A program made the translations under genes and the position numbers. From positions 133,958,251 to 134,022,250 of the forward strand of contig CM076192.1 of the NCBI GenBank assembly GCA_038277395.1: DNA of 64,000 nucleotides, in the 5' to 3' direction. Below, in pieces: positions 52,658 through 64,000 of this stretch; position 1 is the stretch's first letter, and every line of letters starts with the position of its first letter. This DNA is from Dryocosmus kuriphilus (taxonomy: Eukaryota; Arthropoda; Insecta; Hymenoptera; Cynipidae). A model generated the notes under the pieces. It was not told where the DNA came from, did not search any database, and was given only the letters and a program-made list of their open reading frames with translations.

Positions 52658-55600
52658 ACTACTTTATAATTTCTTTCACCCGCACTCATTTTGGTTATTA
52701 TAAAAATTCAAGAGACTCATCTCAGTTTTATAGTTTCTGACTGACGGTCTAAAGCTTGTAACAGTTAAGTGCAAAATTTTGAGTATTTTATTTAAGTATA
52801 ATGTCCTCCACCTCATCTTCAGTAAATGTTTATAAACATGTTTTGAGAAGAACGTACTCGTGGCAACATTTTTCTTCAGTTTTGTCATAATTTTGTCTTA
52901 TATATTGCAAAATTTTTTTCACGCTGCGTACTGAACTTTTTTAAACACTCAAATCTTTTGCAATAGTTCCAAATACATATAAACTCTTTCATGAATTGAA
53001 GCGGCTTCACTAAAAACGTCCATCGATGTACAGGTTGAGTTCTTTCAATACAATAAATGTAGAGTTTGGAATTAAAATGGGAAGTATGAGTCCTTTAATC
53101 AAGCTTGCTCAACTGACACCAAATCATCATCATACTAGAAACTAAAGTGCAGATTAGAATGTTTAGGTTTAATAGCTCTTTCACCTACTGCACCATATAC
53201 ATAGTATAGTATGGTATATTATAGTCAGCTTGACTGTTTATAACTTCAGGTTTAGTTCACTAGAGTTTATACTCGAATCTGTGCACCCAAATTACATCAT
53301 TCTTATATACGTTGCCATACGTTTATATTTGCGATAGACCGTCCTCTCTTCATTTGTCAAAGATTTTGAGTAGCCTATTCCTTATCGATTGACTCTTCGA
53401 TCTTTGTTGGTAAATACACTATTTAAACATTTTAAAACTATGTTATAGCATTTGAGGAATATGTTGTAATATTTTAAAAGAATTTCCTAAAAAATGAGAC
53501 TTATGTTGATAGGTCTTGATTTTATGAATAAATTAAATGTTTATATATTCCGTAAGTATGCATCATTTATCTCTAGTTATTTTTCTTCTTTTTCATTGAC
53601 TAGTTCCTTGGTGGATTTCCTTTGATATTTTCTAACAGGAAGCTGACGTTAAATTTTCATAGAATTGGTGAGGAACCTAAGTATAACATTGGTTGAGCTT
53701 AAAATTTGTAAGCAAATAAATTCTTTAAACATTTCATAGTTGTGCTTCAACCATCTAACATCATATCTCTATGAATTCCTTAGTGTTCTCCCATTTTTCA
53801 TTACTAATAGATGAATTTCAACGATTATTTAATAAAATTATATTGTAGTAGTTATCTTGAAAAGTGTAATACCAAGACTTGTTTAAATATGACATATGTT
53901 CTTATTTTAATATCTAAAATCAAGTAAAGCATTGAGAAATGTTAAAATCCCATTACTTGTTATCTCTAATAAATATGTAGGAATGGCTTTAAATTATTTC
54001 TTCATATTTTGAAATGTACAATTATTCTTCTAATTATTTTTTTAATTAGCATGCACATGAACCCTTTTCCATAAGAATCATACTATTAACATTACAAATT
54101 TACAAATTTTCTTGAGATACTTCTAAAACGATTGAAATAATTGCAATAATTATTGAAGTAGGTGCGACCGTGACATAATTAAATAATATTTTTAGTACTT
54201 TTGGTAGCTCCTCAATAAATATAAACATGTTTTTGAGAAAGCTTATGCATCAAGTCAGATAGCAGAATTATTTACAGTAAATCAAATAAGAAATATTGAA
54301 TCAATTAGTTTTTACATTCCATAAGTATGCATCACTCATCTCCATTTATTTATTTTGCTTTTTCGCTAACCAGTTCCCTAGCAGCTTTCCCACTGATATT
54401 TTCGAACAGGAAGCTGACGTTATATTTTAAAAGAAATGGTCACAAATGTAATTCTAACATTGGTTAGGCTTAAAATTTATATGCAAAGAAATAGCTTAAA
54501 AGTTTCGCAGCTGTACTTCACTCATCTAACTTGATTTTCCTATTAATGCTTTAGTGTTCACCCTTTGATCTTTATTAAAAGATGATTTTCAATAACTATT
54601 TAACAAAATTATGTTGTAGTGGTTTATCTTATGAGAATAAAGAAGCAGTTTTCCTTGAATGGAAAGACTTCAAATTATTTCTGCCTATTTTCAACTGTAC
54701 AATTGCTCTCTTAATTACTCTTTTATTTAGTATAGACATGATCCCTTTTCCCCGAGAATTATATTATTAACATTACAAAATTTCACAATATGCTTGATAT
54801 AATTGTAAAACGCTTTACTAGATTCTTCTTTAGTCTATTATAAATTTCCATCGAACAAAATATTTATACTTTCGAATAAGTTAATGCATCACACGATCCA
54901 CTCAACGCTTTTATCTTTTTCACATAATATTATATTACAGTATTGGCGTCATACTTGCTTTGAAAAAATGTTTAATCTGGATATATATTGAGAGAATATT
55001 CTTTCATCATGGTAAAGTAATACAAGCTTTTTGGTTTATTGATATAGTGAGTCAAACGAAACAGATCAATGTAACCCTGAAAAATTCTTGGAAATATTTT
55101 TGTAAGCTAAAATATAAGAGCATAAATTTCATCAATAACGTTAGGTTTTGTAATTTACTCAATACATATTTCATTTACTGCCTGTGCATGAACTCATGTG
55201 ACTTGTTTGATTGAATCCAGCACACAAACGTTAGACTTACGTTTTGTTAAATTACTCTGAAAACATAAAATGTCTATTACCTAGAATCCATTTATAGGTA
55301 AGAGGAAAAACCATGAAACGTACGCGATACATTTTACTTTGACAAAATTCTTTGAAGAAAAAATGTAGCGTGTACGTTGGACAGTCTTTGCTCATATCTA
55401 TAAATGAATTGCTTAAACCTTCTATAAATATATGAAATTTGCCTGCCATGATCTTTTTGATGTTTTTAATAATAAATTCTTCAATGATAGAAGACAAATG
55501 GATTCTAGGTATTAGACATTTGATTTTTTCTGAGTAATTCAACAAAACGTATTACCGATCGTGTATGAATTAAAACTTTATGGTGATATCAATGAAAAGC

Positions 55601-56035
55601 TTACTGCATACGTTGGACGGTTTTTGCTCTTATCTATAAAAACTAGTTCCTTAGCGCTATTCATTTGATATTTTGTCGACAGGAAGCAAACGTAATACTT
55701 ATAAGACGTTAGTAATAAGACGAACGGTTTTTGCTCTTATCTTTAAATATATTCTTTAAATTTTTGACCATTATACGCCACTCATAAGACTTCATTTGCA
55801 TGATATTTTCAGTCATAATACCTTATCAGTTATCTCTTTGATATTTACCGACAGGAAGCTGACGTCATATTTTTCAAAGATTTTGATTGAAAAAAAAACG
55901 CAACTGCGCATTATAATTAATCAAGTCAGCGAGAACATTTTGGAAGCTTAACACGGACATGAACCACTGTAGCTTTTAATGTCGGTAACGGTCCGTAACA
56001 GGAATCTTGATCCAGAACTCCTCCTGTACATCTAC

Positions 56036-56455
56036 GTGCTCGATTTATTAGGGAAAGAGTATCCTGCTCACCTTCTCTCAGCAACGATAACACGCGAGAG
56101 TAGCTGAGTACGAAACTCTGGAGTATAGGCACACTGTCTTACTCACTCACTCAATATTCGCTCTCGTGTATGCAAAGAGGATAATAAATACTTCTTCTGT
56201 CAGACCCATAAATTTCCCGCTCGAGGACTGCAGCTTGACCTTGGGCTCGACACATTTAGTGTAGTACGCCCTTTTTCTGAAGCTGTTTGAAACTTCACTT
56301 TTGTCATTGGCCAAGGAAAATTTTTTTTTGTAGTGGAAAACTCCACCTTTGGAGGCGTGCCTATCATACTTCTGTCTCTCTCGCTAGTTCAACTCAGAAT
56401 GACCGCGCATGTGCCGAGCCCTCTTAATTCGTACAAGAAATCACTCTTCCATTAC
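56036..56455 (-). other. Probable 3' UTR/LTR of Gypsy-like fragment B
   Basis: Non-coding sequence after the integrase C-terminus on the minus strand, with a minus-strand AATAAA near 56,042. LTR borders not resolved. Confidence 0.35.
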
Positions 56456-57350
56456 CTACGTGCCACTCTTAACATACAACTTTTCCAGTTTAAAATCATT
56501 AATATTAAGTATTCCTATACTTTTCCCTTTAAGGGTTTTCAATGCGTAAATTGTGGGGCAAATTTTCTTTTTAACAATGAAAGGACCTTCGCATCGGTCA
56601 TATAATTTACTTGCTTTCATATCTACTTTGTTAGGCAATTTTGTTATCTTTCTTAAGACCATATCTTCTTCTTTTATATTCTAATGGTCTTCTTCCTAAA
56701 TTACAGCGGCTGCCTGTTTAGCGTTTGCCTTATCTAAATTTTTCTGGACCACTTCTCCAATAACTTGTAATCTTCTGAGTCTATCTGTCCATTTATCTAT
56801 TCTTTGACAGTTTATTTCGCTATCCATCCCCAAATTTCGTTTTAGGAATTGGAGTGGTCCTAACTCGTAACTTTAATTTAGGAATGCTGGGGTGTATTGT
56901 ATCGACGAGTTTTTACTTGATTTAATTACGAACTGTAGATCATCTAAATGTTCATCCCATGTGGAATGATCCTCATCCAAATGAGATTTTATAATTTTAA
57001 AATTAGGTTGATTATACTTTTCCCTCGGGTTTTCTTTAGGGTATTATTTTGGTGTTTTAGTATGTCTTATACCGAAATTTTCCGTTAATTCTCTGAGAGT
57101 TCTGTCAACAAATTTGGTTCCTTTATCGGTATGGAGGATCCGCAGTGCTCCCCAATACGATATTATTCGTTTTTGAAATTCTGACTCTATCGTCATTCTA
57201 TTAGCTCTTTTAATTGGGACTATCTCGAAAAGCTTTGTAAATAGGTCTAAGAAGACTAAAAATGTATTGATATTTCTTATTTTTTTAGAACTCGGTAGCA
57301 GTCCCATGATATCAGCTACCATTATGGTCCACGAATGAACATTTCACTAG
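56456..57350 (-). pseudogene. Gypsy-like integrase fragment B
   Basis: Integrase core at 57,044-57,322: VADIMGLLPSSKKIRNINTF (first acidic site) and RILHTDKGTKFVDRTLREL (second). The rest is frameshifted toward 56,456-56,662, which holds a C-terminal MVLRKITKLPNK and DRCEGPFIV segment typical of Ty3/Gypsy integrase tails. The upstream pol part is missing, replaced by the tandem repeats at 57.4-58.1 kb. Dead. Confidence 0.75.
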
Positions 57351-58430
57351 ACAGACCCTATATGAAAACCACATTTTTTTTAGCTAAAAAGTTTGGAAGA
57401 AATTTGTATGAATTTATAACACCAAAATTAGAATGTCTATCAAGCAGAAATAGGGGCTTCAGAGGTCTGGCCAGTGAAACGTTTCGCCAGTCAGGACCTA
57501 ACCCGAAATGAAAAAAAAACAGTTCATTTTAATCGTCTAAATTTGTATCAATTTGCACCCCCCCCCCCCCCCCCCCCCCCCCCCCCGCCCCAGACCCCGA
57601 AATTTTTTTCTTTAATTTTTAACCAAGTTTTAACCAATCTACACTGATGAGATGTTTTTCCAGAGAGAATCTAATCTGAATTAAAAAAGTTAATATTTAA
57701 TTTTTATCATCTAAATTTGTATTAATTTGTACCTCCAAAAAAATATGTAAAAAAATTTTTAACCGATTTTGAATCAATTTAGACCCTTGAAATATTTTTC
57801 CTGTCAGGGCAATATTTGAATTAAAGAACAAATATGTGATCTTAGTCGTGTGAATTTGTATCAATTTCTAACAATAAACATTTTTTTTTCAATTTTTAAC
57901 CAATTTTTGACCGTTTCAGAACTAATGATGTACTTCTCCAGACAGGGCATAATCTGAAATTAAGAAAAAAAAAATAGCCAGTTTCAATCGTCGGAATTTC
58001 AATTCATTTTTACCCCAAAAATCAATTTTTAAAGCTAAATCTTGAAAAAGTTCTGCGAATATTTATTATTTTTATTTTGGCTATCGTTTAGAAAACACAC
58101 GGTCAACCTTTATATATTGTAATATTCTACTTTGATAGCGAATCCATTTTATTATTTATTAGGGATCTTTCTTGGGTCACGAGAGTATGGAGCCAGATTT
58201 TTTTATTAAATATAACATATTGACCAAATTAAAATTAAAATTTGTACATCAAGAAAGTTACAAATTACCTTTCCAGGCGATTATAGAAGGTATAAGAATT
58301 TGAAATTAAAATGTAAGGTTACATAAATTTGTGTCTCATGGACACTTTAGAATAAGATTCGACACAATGCTAAATTCTGATATAATGCGCGTGCGCCAAA
58401 AACGATAATGCGTAATATTAAAGCCTACTT
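57351..58430. repeat. Degenerate tandem repeats of 150-170 bp
   Basis: Units share AATCGTCTAAATTTGTAT, a run of C or A residues, AATTTTTAACCAATTTT and CCAGACAGGGC variants. Includes a long C tract at about 57,550-57,586. Non-coding; 58,050-58,430 is AT-rich without features. Confidence 0.7.
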
Positions 58431-59470
58431 ATAAAATTCAATCGTCACTCGAGATTCCTACGTGAAAGCGGGAGAAATTCAGATGGAGGGATGAAAGCAC
58501 CGGATCGCAAAAATATCTCGGACTATACAAATTGAAAAACACCCTCCAAGTCCCGTATCGATGCGGATGCACGGGAAACACGCCGTACACAAGCCACCAA
58601 CGAAGACCTTGAGGAATGCACTTCAATTTACTTCCTCCTCGGACTGCCTTTAATGCGGTTGCACGGGAAAGAAGCCGTGCACCAGCCACCTACAAGCCCG
58701 TTTCTGAGTCTTAGGCACCCACCGGAATGTTGCCTAGGCAAACAGACTCGCCTTCTCGGTCACAAATGGGAATTATTCCGCCGCCAGTGTCAAGAAGCGG
58801 ATTAAGGGAAAACACGCCCTTAAACAGCTCAACCGCCAGGCGGGGTTGAATCAAAAGTTTTCACTATTTTTGACTCGAGTCGTGAAGCGGATTAAAGGGA
58901 AACACGCCCTTAAACAGCTCTCGTGGCAAGTCAAAAATGACGTCTGTGTCGTTCGAGTGGAAGCTCGAGAATGATCTCCTCGGTTGAGAGAATCATGCGG
59001 CAGTTATTGACGCACTGGCACCCCTGGTCATGCCCACAGGGGCCCTGTACTTGTGCTGATCACGTGCAACTCTGCTCGCCTCTTTGGCTCTCCCTGTCTC
59101 GTGCATGAGCCGATCGCGTGCACACTTGGTTGCCTTGTTGGCTCTCTCCTCCCTTGGAGCGGGGAGGAGAGTTGAGTGAAGCGTGTTTCTTGCTTCTTCC
59201 TCCATCCCGCGCGTTTGACAGAGAAGCCAACTATTAGGCTCTTCCCTCATGCTTTTCTCTTAAAAATTTGGTTGGTTTTGCCATAGAACAAGGGCCAACC
59301 ATCCCTCTTATCCTACCTTATTTCTATGTTACCCTCTTATATATAATTATTTTACCCCTTATTTTAATCTATACCTTACAATTCCCCCCCCCCCCCCCCC
59401 CCCCCCCCAGAAATCGTGAAATAAAACAAAACAATTATTTCAGGATTTCTCCTACTCAATAGTTATTCTA
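58431..59470. other. GC-richer block, possibly LTR-related
   Basis: Contains two copies of AAGCGGATTAA.GG.AAACACGC (58,795 and 58,875) and two of GCACGGGAAA.A.GCCGT (58,569 and 58,661). A minus-strand frame at 58,993-59,250 is charged with no domain. Ends with a C run at about 59,385-59,408. May be the 3' LTR or leader of the following Gypsy copy, but termini were not found. Confidence 0.3.
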
Positions 59471-60525
59471 CACCTTATTTTAATTTACATTTTACAAATA
59501 CAGATCCTGAGTTAGAAAAAAATTGATTTGTTTTTTTCCTTTTCTTTTCTTTCTTTGTTGTTTTTTTTTTTATTTCTTTTCGATTACTTATTTAAGATAT
59601 TTATTATTCATGATATCTATTTATTTATTGTTATTATTATTGCTGTCATTCTTTTCTTTCTTATTTTTTTTTAACTTCTTTTGTGTGAGAGGTCCTCCTT
59701 ATTCCACTTGATACGGACCATTGGCCAGAGGAGTTGAATCCCTGCTGCCAAATTTGGTGCTTTCTCTGGAGTCTCTCCCGCTCCCTTATTTTCCTTCTTT
59801 CTTGAGTGATCGGCGCTGTTGGTTTCATCGGGGATCCGACTGGGTATATCTGTTTTTAGTCCCTTCTTAAACCTAGGACGTCGTCCATTGTCATTCCTAG
59901 TTGATTCTTCTTTGGCTTTGGCTCTCGGCTTTCCTCCGCTTCGAAAACTGCTTGTCTTTCATCGACATTTGTTGAGGTCAGGTGAATCGTGACCAGCACT
60001 GGCTGAACCATGCTACTTTCCTTTGCCCCTTCCTTCTCTTTCGTGGCTGTGATATTGAGGAACATAATTGTCTGGATGTTTACAATTACGGCTGGTGGAT
60101 GTTGGACTCTCTTATTCGTCCGTCTTCCAACCCATCTTCCTCTTGTTTAGTTGCTCTTCCCTGGGACAGGTTTCTTGTTACATTTCCCAGATTAGAATTC
60201 CCTGGGTCGTGCGATCCTTGTCTCGCCTTGTTCTGCACTGTCACATATCTCGCAGTCATCATACCCGGTTTGGGTGCCGATGGTCCTGGCGTTCAGATAG
60301 GTCGTTTGTGTGCTGGCGTTCATCACGTTCTCTCCCTTAAGGCAAGTTCAAGAGTGATGAAATTCATTTCAAATGCTGGTCATTTTCCCTCCCTTGACAG
60401 TTGGGGGTGTTTGTATAACAGAGAGGGGGTGATGTCCAAGTGCGATTTTGAGGAAAAGTGGAATAATCGCGCCAAGCCGGTTTCATCCTCCAATCACGGC
60501 GTGCTGATGCACTGGATTGGGCTCC
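59471..60525 (-). other. 3' portion of Gypsy-like element A, no clear domain
   Basis: Between integrase and the suspected LTR. A minus frame at 59,856-60,065 is charged without a recognised domain. The long plus frame crossing 59,982-60,761 is antisense to the integrase tail. Pyrimidine-rich run at 59,525-59,690. Confidence 0.35.
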
Positions 60526-60822
60526 TTAACTCTCTGCGTCGCTGGTCCTCAGCCAATACCGTTTGTGGTCCCTTGCGTGGTAGTCGCCCTTTGTTTTCTC
60601 GCTTTCTGAAGAGCACAGTCTGTATGTGTTGTAGCTGGTGCGTTCCTCCACTCGATACGGACCTTCATAGACAGAGAGAAATTTGGCAGTTCGTCGCAAT
60701 TGCACATTCGATACATTACATGCTCGCGCAAGTACCAGTTGATCCTTCTCATACGTGGTGATTTCCTTGTTACTGTTTTCGCGTCGGTTTCTTTTTCTCC
60801 CTATGTTTTGATTCTGTGTCAA
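60526..60822 (-). pseudogene. Gypsy-like integrase C-terminal domain
   Basis: 98 residues with KDQLVLARACNVS, LRRTAKFLSVYEGPYRV and NTYRL, the small beta-barrel that follows the integrase core in Ty3/Gypsy elements. Separated from the core by stops between 60,823 and 61,080. Confidence 0.7.
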
Positions 60823-60959
60823 ATTAGAAAGTTGTTATCAGCTGTATTGATTTCTTTACTCGCGCTCAGTTTATTTCCAATCATTTGACTCCAGAATCGC
60901 TCCGGTTTCACCTGGAACAGAGCTTCGTGGGGTGTCATCTCGAACGTGTGATGGCAGCT

Positions 60960-61640
60960 TTCACTGAATATGTCTTCTATAGTCTGGAGATAAGTGAACC
61001 ACTTTCTGTGTGAATCGGGTTAAGAAATGTGCGAAAAAATCTGGCAAGTTCCCGATTCCATTTTTCTACCATGTTCGCTTGGAGGTTCCTGATGGAGGTT
61101 AGTGTTCTCTTTATTTTTCTTTTTTTGAGTGCGTCTGCCCAGCGTTTGCTTGTAAATTGGATTCACCTATCTGCCAATACACGACCAGGTCTTCCGACTG
61201 TCTCTATAAGGTTATCAAGCTTCTGGATTGCAGCATAGCACGTAGCCTTCCGTAGTGGGTAGAGGCGTGTGTATTTAGTAAATGTGTCTACCATCACATG
61301 TATGTATTCGTATCCATAGCGGGATCGAGGCAGTGGCCCAAAGAAATCAATGGAGACTATTTCCGACTGTCGTTCCGGAGTTATGGTCTCTTGCTGTACT
61401 TGAATTGCTTTGGTAGAAACTTTGTTCCTTTAACATGAATCGCATATCCGTAATTCTCTTCGGATGATCTTGGCCGCCTTTGGGTGATAGAATGTTTCCT
61501 TTAACAAAACATGAACCTTTTTTGGTCCTATATGTCCAAATTCCTCATGAGATTCCCAAGCCCGAGAGATTAGAAGCTTCCTTGCGGCATAGGGCTTTGT
61601 AATTGATGCACCTTTTTTACAGATAATGTTTTCTTTGATC
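60960..61640 (-). pseudogene. Gypsy-like integrase core, frameshifted
   Basis: The minus strand reads a zinc-binding tail and the core in several frames: SIDFFGPLPRSRYGYEYIH (first acidic residue), VLADRWIQFTS (second) and a NMVEKWNRELARFF segment with the glutamate. Breaks prevent one frame. Position fits directly after RNase H. Confidence 0.7.
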
Positions 61641-61692
61641 AGATACCGTGATTTCTTTCGTGAGTTATCTAGGATTTGTCTTCTTATATCTT

Positions 61693-62046
61693 CTACTTTG
61701 GGTTCTTTTTTTGTTCTTTCTCCAGATTTTGCAGTCGTTTTTTTAGCAGAGGGTCGCTTTGATGTTGTAATTCATTTAATTCTATCATCTGGTGATTTTT
61801 TGGACACTTCCATCGTCGAGTAGGATGGATCCGGCTTAGAGTGTCCGCTGCCAAATTTTCTGTTCCTGGACAGTGTGTCACTGTAATGTTGTAATCTTGT
61901 GTAGCCAGGATCCATCGAGTTAGTCTTGCATTGTCAAATCGGTAAGATCTTAAGAAAATAAGCGGCATATGGTCAGTATGGATAATAATGTGTGCCCCCA
62001 TTAAAAATGAGCAAAATTTTTTCAGTGCCCATAGGATCGCTAACAA
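61693..62046 (-). pseudogene. Gypsy-like RNase H domain
   Basis: 117 residues containing MLAILWALKKFCSFL, IIHTDHMPLIFL (catalytic aspartate) and VTHCPGTENLAADTLSRI, the usual Ty3/Gypsy RNase H signatures. The preceding connection segment is at 62,217-62,399 (LRGFPGLINFY), in another frame. Confidence 0.82.
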
Positions 62047-62874
62047 TTCTTTTCAGTTTTAAAATAGCCCAATTCTGGTCCTTTTAGAGTCCTGCTTGCT
62101 AAGGCTATGAGTTTTTTTCTCTTTTTCGCCCTCTTAGTATAATGTGGCTCTCAGAGAGTAGTGGCTCGCATCGGTTTCCAGGTTGTAATTCTTGTGGCGA
62201 TCCAAGTAGTTGAGTGTTATTTCCTGTCAGAATAACTCCCTGACTTAATTAAGACACTTATAATGCTCCACCTTCCACTCCCACCCCACCTTACATTCTT
62301 TTTCACCAGTTCTAACAGTGGCACTATCGTTTGTGCATGTTTATCCGAGAACATCGAGTAGAAATTTATTAGACCCGGAAATCCTCGCAGTTGCTTCAAA
62401 TTCTTTGGAGGCGAGAAGTTCCTGATTCCTTGTACTTTCTCGGGGTCTGATCGTATTCATTGGGTCGTAAGAATAAATCCCAAGAACCGCACTTCTTCTC
62501 GAAAAAATGAAGATTTTTCCAGATTGAAAGTTAGATTGGCCGCTTCTATTCTCTCAAATAGTTCCCGCAGGTGTTACAGGTGCTGCTCCTCGGATTCCGA
62601 GGTGACCAGACTGTCATCTACAAACGTGATAATATGATCCCCCAGTCCTCTCAAAACGGAGTCCAATCCTCGCACTAGCGCCGCTGTGCTTGTTTTCAAC
62701 CCAAAGGGGACCACGGTGAAGTGGTACGTCCTTCCTTTGTGTTGAAGCGCCGCATATTTCCTAGAACTTGGATGCAGCGATATTTGCCGGAAAACTACTG
62801 GTCATGGCTAAACTTCAGAGGATTTTTGTTTCTTGAAATCCTTGAAAGAGGACTTCTGATGTGTCCGGTCCATC
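62047..62874 (-). pseudogene. Gypsy-like reverse transcriptase core, decayed
   Basis: Stops and frameshifts; the catalytic box reads FVDD near 62,614-62,625 (family usually YVDD), and the connection domain is at 62,217-62,399. Confidence 0.7.
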
Positions 62875-63495
62875 CTATTTCTCGATTAGTATTTCGTTGA
62901 GTTTCCTGGCATCCAGACATAGTCTCAGGCTGCCATCCTTTTCTATTACTGGCACTATCGGGTTATTAGATTGGCTGTTTGACCGCTGAATTATTCCATT
63001 TTCTAACATTTTATCAATTCCTTTTTGTACCTGCTCGCGATGTGTTACGGGTATAGGGTAGCTTCTGTTTACGAAAGGACTATCATTTTTTATTCTTAAC
63101 TGATATTCAAAATTTCTCAGTTTCCCAGGTTTCTTTTCAAAAACTGCGTGGTGTTTTTGAAACAAATCGTTTAGGATGATCCCATGCTCATTATCTTTGA
63201 GCGGGATCGTGTTAAGAATATGAGAGATACCTACCGAGGTATCTCCATCATATAGCTGTTGTAAGGAGCCGATCCAGTGCGTGCTGTCATCGTCTCCCTC
63301 TTCGGTGTCCTCTTCTCGATAGATTCTTAGGGTCCGATTTCCTTTCAGGTTTGTAAAGACCAGCTGCATGTCCTTCAAGTCGATCTGTGTTTGATATTCC
63401 ATCATAAAATCGATCCCGGTGATGCATGGCCTTGCGAGCCTAGGTATGATCGTAAACGTTGTCTGCACGACGTGCTCTTTTATCTGTGTGGGCAT
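62875..63495 (-). pseudogene. Gypsy-like pol: linker and start of reverse transcriptase
   Basis: 206 residues. After the protease region (ITGIDFMMEYQTQIDL) comes the reverse transcriptase start: YPIPVTHREQVQKGIDKMLE, GIIQRSNSQSNNPIVPVIEK and SLRLCLDARKLNE. It then stops at 62,875, before the catalytic palm. Confidence 0.85.
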
Positions 63496-63509
63496 AAAAA
63501 TTTGTTTTT

Positions 63510-63827
63510 TTAATCGCGTGGATTTCCATCTAAAGGTCCACGAACTAAAATTCGCATTAATGGAAGTATTGCAAACTTCTCATATTTGTCTTTATTCGCC
63601 ACCAAAAGTTCTTCGGATATGCAGGTTATCTCTGCCCCTGTGTCGATCAGAGCCTTGTTGGCGATACCCCCAATTTCTATACTTGTGGTATAGCATCTTG
63701 GTCTTTTGGGTCGCGTGTTGTCTGTCTCCATTTCATCCAATAATTCGTCTTGTGGATTGTACAATCCATTTATTTGAATCGGCCCAGCCACGTCGATTCC
63801 TTCTTTTTCTTTCGACGTGGCTATCAC
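63510..63827 (-). pseudogene. Gypsy-like aspartic protease
   Basis: 105 residues with the catalytic KALIDTGAEITCISEEL. Out of frame with the following reverse transcriptase portion. The minus strand beyond 63,828 is Gln/Asn-rich (a gag end) and leaves the window. Confidence 0.8.
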
Positions 63828-64000
63828 TCGTTTCCCTCGATGTTGATTGCTGTTTCATCTCTGTCTGTTTTGAATGCTCTCTCCTCCTGTACCTCAAGGT
63901 TCTTTATTCGATATCCTTGCTGTGAGTTTCCTGGATTCCTAAAGTTTCTCTGTTGCTGGTTACGCCCACTTCTTTGTTGTGCAGGCGGGAAGTTACTGGA

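Larger units (their letters stand above)
37708..56035. mobile_element. Giant palindromic element, Polinton-derived (inferred)
   Basis: Ends GTAGATGTACAG at 37,708 and its inverse finishing at 56,035. Inverted matches run along the whole length: 37,745 with 55,985; 40,700 with 52,810; 41,075 with 50,480; 41,200 with 49,290; 41,430 with 49,070; 47,880-48,050 with 48,745-48,930. After removing a hAT and two LTRs (about 9.3 kb) the element is about 9 kb, with arms of about 4.2 kb and a core of about 0.7 kb. A 24-bp block of the Polinton TIR recurs near both ends (37,775-37,798 exact; 55,944-55,967 one mismatch), next to a heat-shock element on the left (37,797-37,809). The core keeps two pieces of the conserved Polinton protein. 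No target duplication is certain. Confidence 0.75.
48746..56035 (-). repeat. Right arm of the giant palindrome with insertions
   Basis: Inverse of the left arm. Interrupted by an apparent solo LTR at 49,316-50,389 in a (TA)n run and another at 50,733-52,657. Non-coding otherwise; the short frames at 54,582, 54,960 and 55,252 have no domain and have mirror counterparts in the other arm. Confidence 0.8.
59471..64000 (-). mobile_element. Ty3/Gypsy-like retrotransposon A, truncated by window
   Basis: Order on the minus strand from 64,000 downward: gag end, aspartic protease, reverse transcriptase, RNase H, integrase: Ty3/Gypsy order. gag lies mostly beyond the window. Multiple frameshifts and stops throughout pol indicate a dead copy. 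Confidence 0.85.

Noticed and set aside
54960..55545. Small genes in the right palindrome arm
   Set aside because: The frames are AT-rich, have no domain and are not kept open in the mirrored arm.
59982..60761. 259-residue plus-strand open frame
   Set aside because: It is antisense to the Gypsy-like integrase tail at 60,526-60,822, shows no domain, and is Cys/Trp/Ser-rich in the way of shadow frames.

Overview
The window looks like a repeat-dense, AT-rich arthropod (probably insect) genome. I see no ordinary single-copy host gene and nothing bacterial: spliced coding remnants, TATA/initiator promoters, AATAAA signals and many eukaryotic transposons fill the 64 kb. The species cannot be told from the sequence.

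Layout. (1) 0.3-4.5 kb: a broken non-LTR retrotransposon on the minus strand, resembling the R2/R4/Dong group with a C-terminal restriction-like endonuclease. (2) 5.4-8.9 kb and 10.1-13.0 kb: two long foldback (palindromic) elements without an evident transposase. (3) 13,154-28,784: a complete-length Maverick/Polinton with 442/443 bp terminal inverted repeats starting AGTAGTATAGC and a perfect 6-bp target duplication CATGTG. It carries protein-primed DNA polymerase B (broken), chromodomain integrase, a fibre-like coiled-coil protein, a conserved Polinton protein of unknown function, packaging ATPase, a phospholipase A2-like protein (broken), adenovirus-type protease, minor and major capsid proteins, and two small accessory proteins. 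(4) 29.3-30.1 kb: a minisatellite. (5) 30.4-36.4 kb: an intron-containing pseudogene combining MULE-type transposase-like segments and a YqaJ-type nuclease domain, split by a mariner (33,000-34,266). (6) 37,708-56,035: a giant palindrome with arms of about 4 kb, loaded with later insertions (a 6.3-kb hAT at 41,559-47,855 and two apparent solo LTRs). Its ends share a 24-bp motif with the Polinton TIR, and its core holds two short remnants of a Polinton protein, so I read it as a Polinton-derived foldback. (7) 56.0-64.0 kb: two decayed Ty3/Gypsy-like pol regions on the minus strand, the second running off the window end.

How the Polinton works as a unit. The polymerase and integrase genes converge on a repeat-rich spacer. 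Virion genes (ATPase to the left; PLA2-like protein, protease, penton and major capsid to the right) diverge from a compact bidirectional promoter. Most transcription units show the same core: TATA box, then about 31-33 bp later a CA-type initiator, usually CAGT. Only the two outermost genes, polymerase at the left and a small putative DNA-binding protein at the right, also have perfect three-unit heat-shock elements (GAATGTTCTAGAA type) upstream. This suggests a stress-responsive early class and a plain-TATA late class. The element looks immobile by itself: polymerase has four in-frame stops and a frameshift, the PLA2-like gene has an amber stop, and the protease start is GTG.
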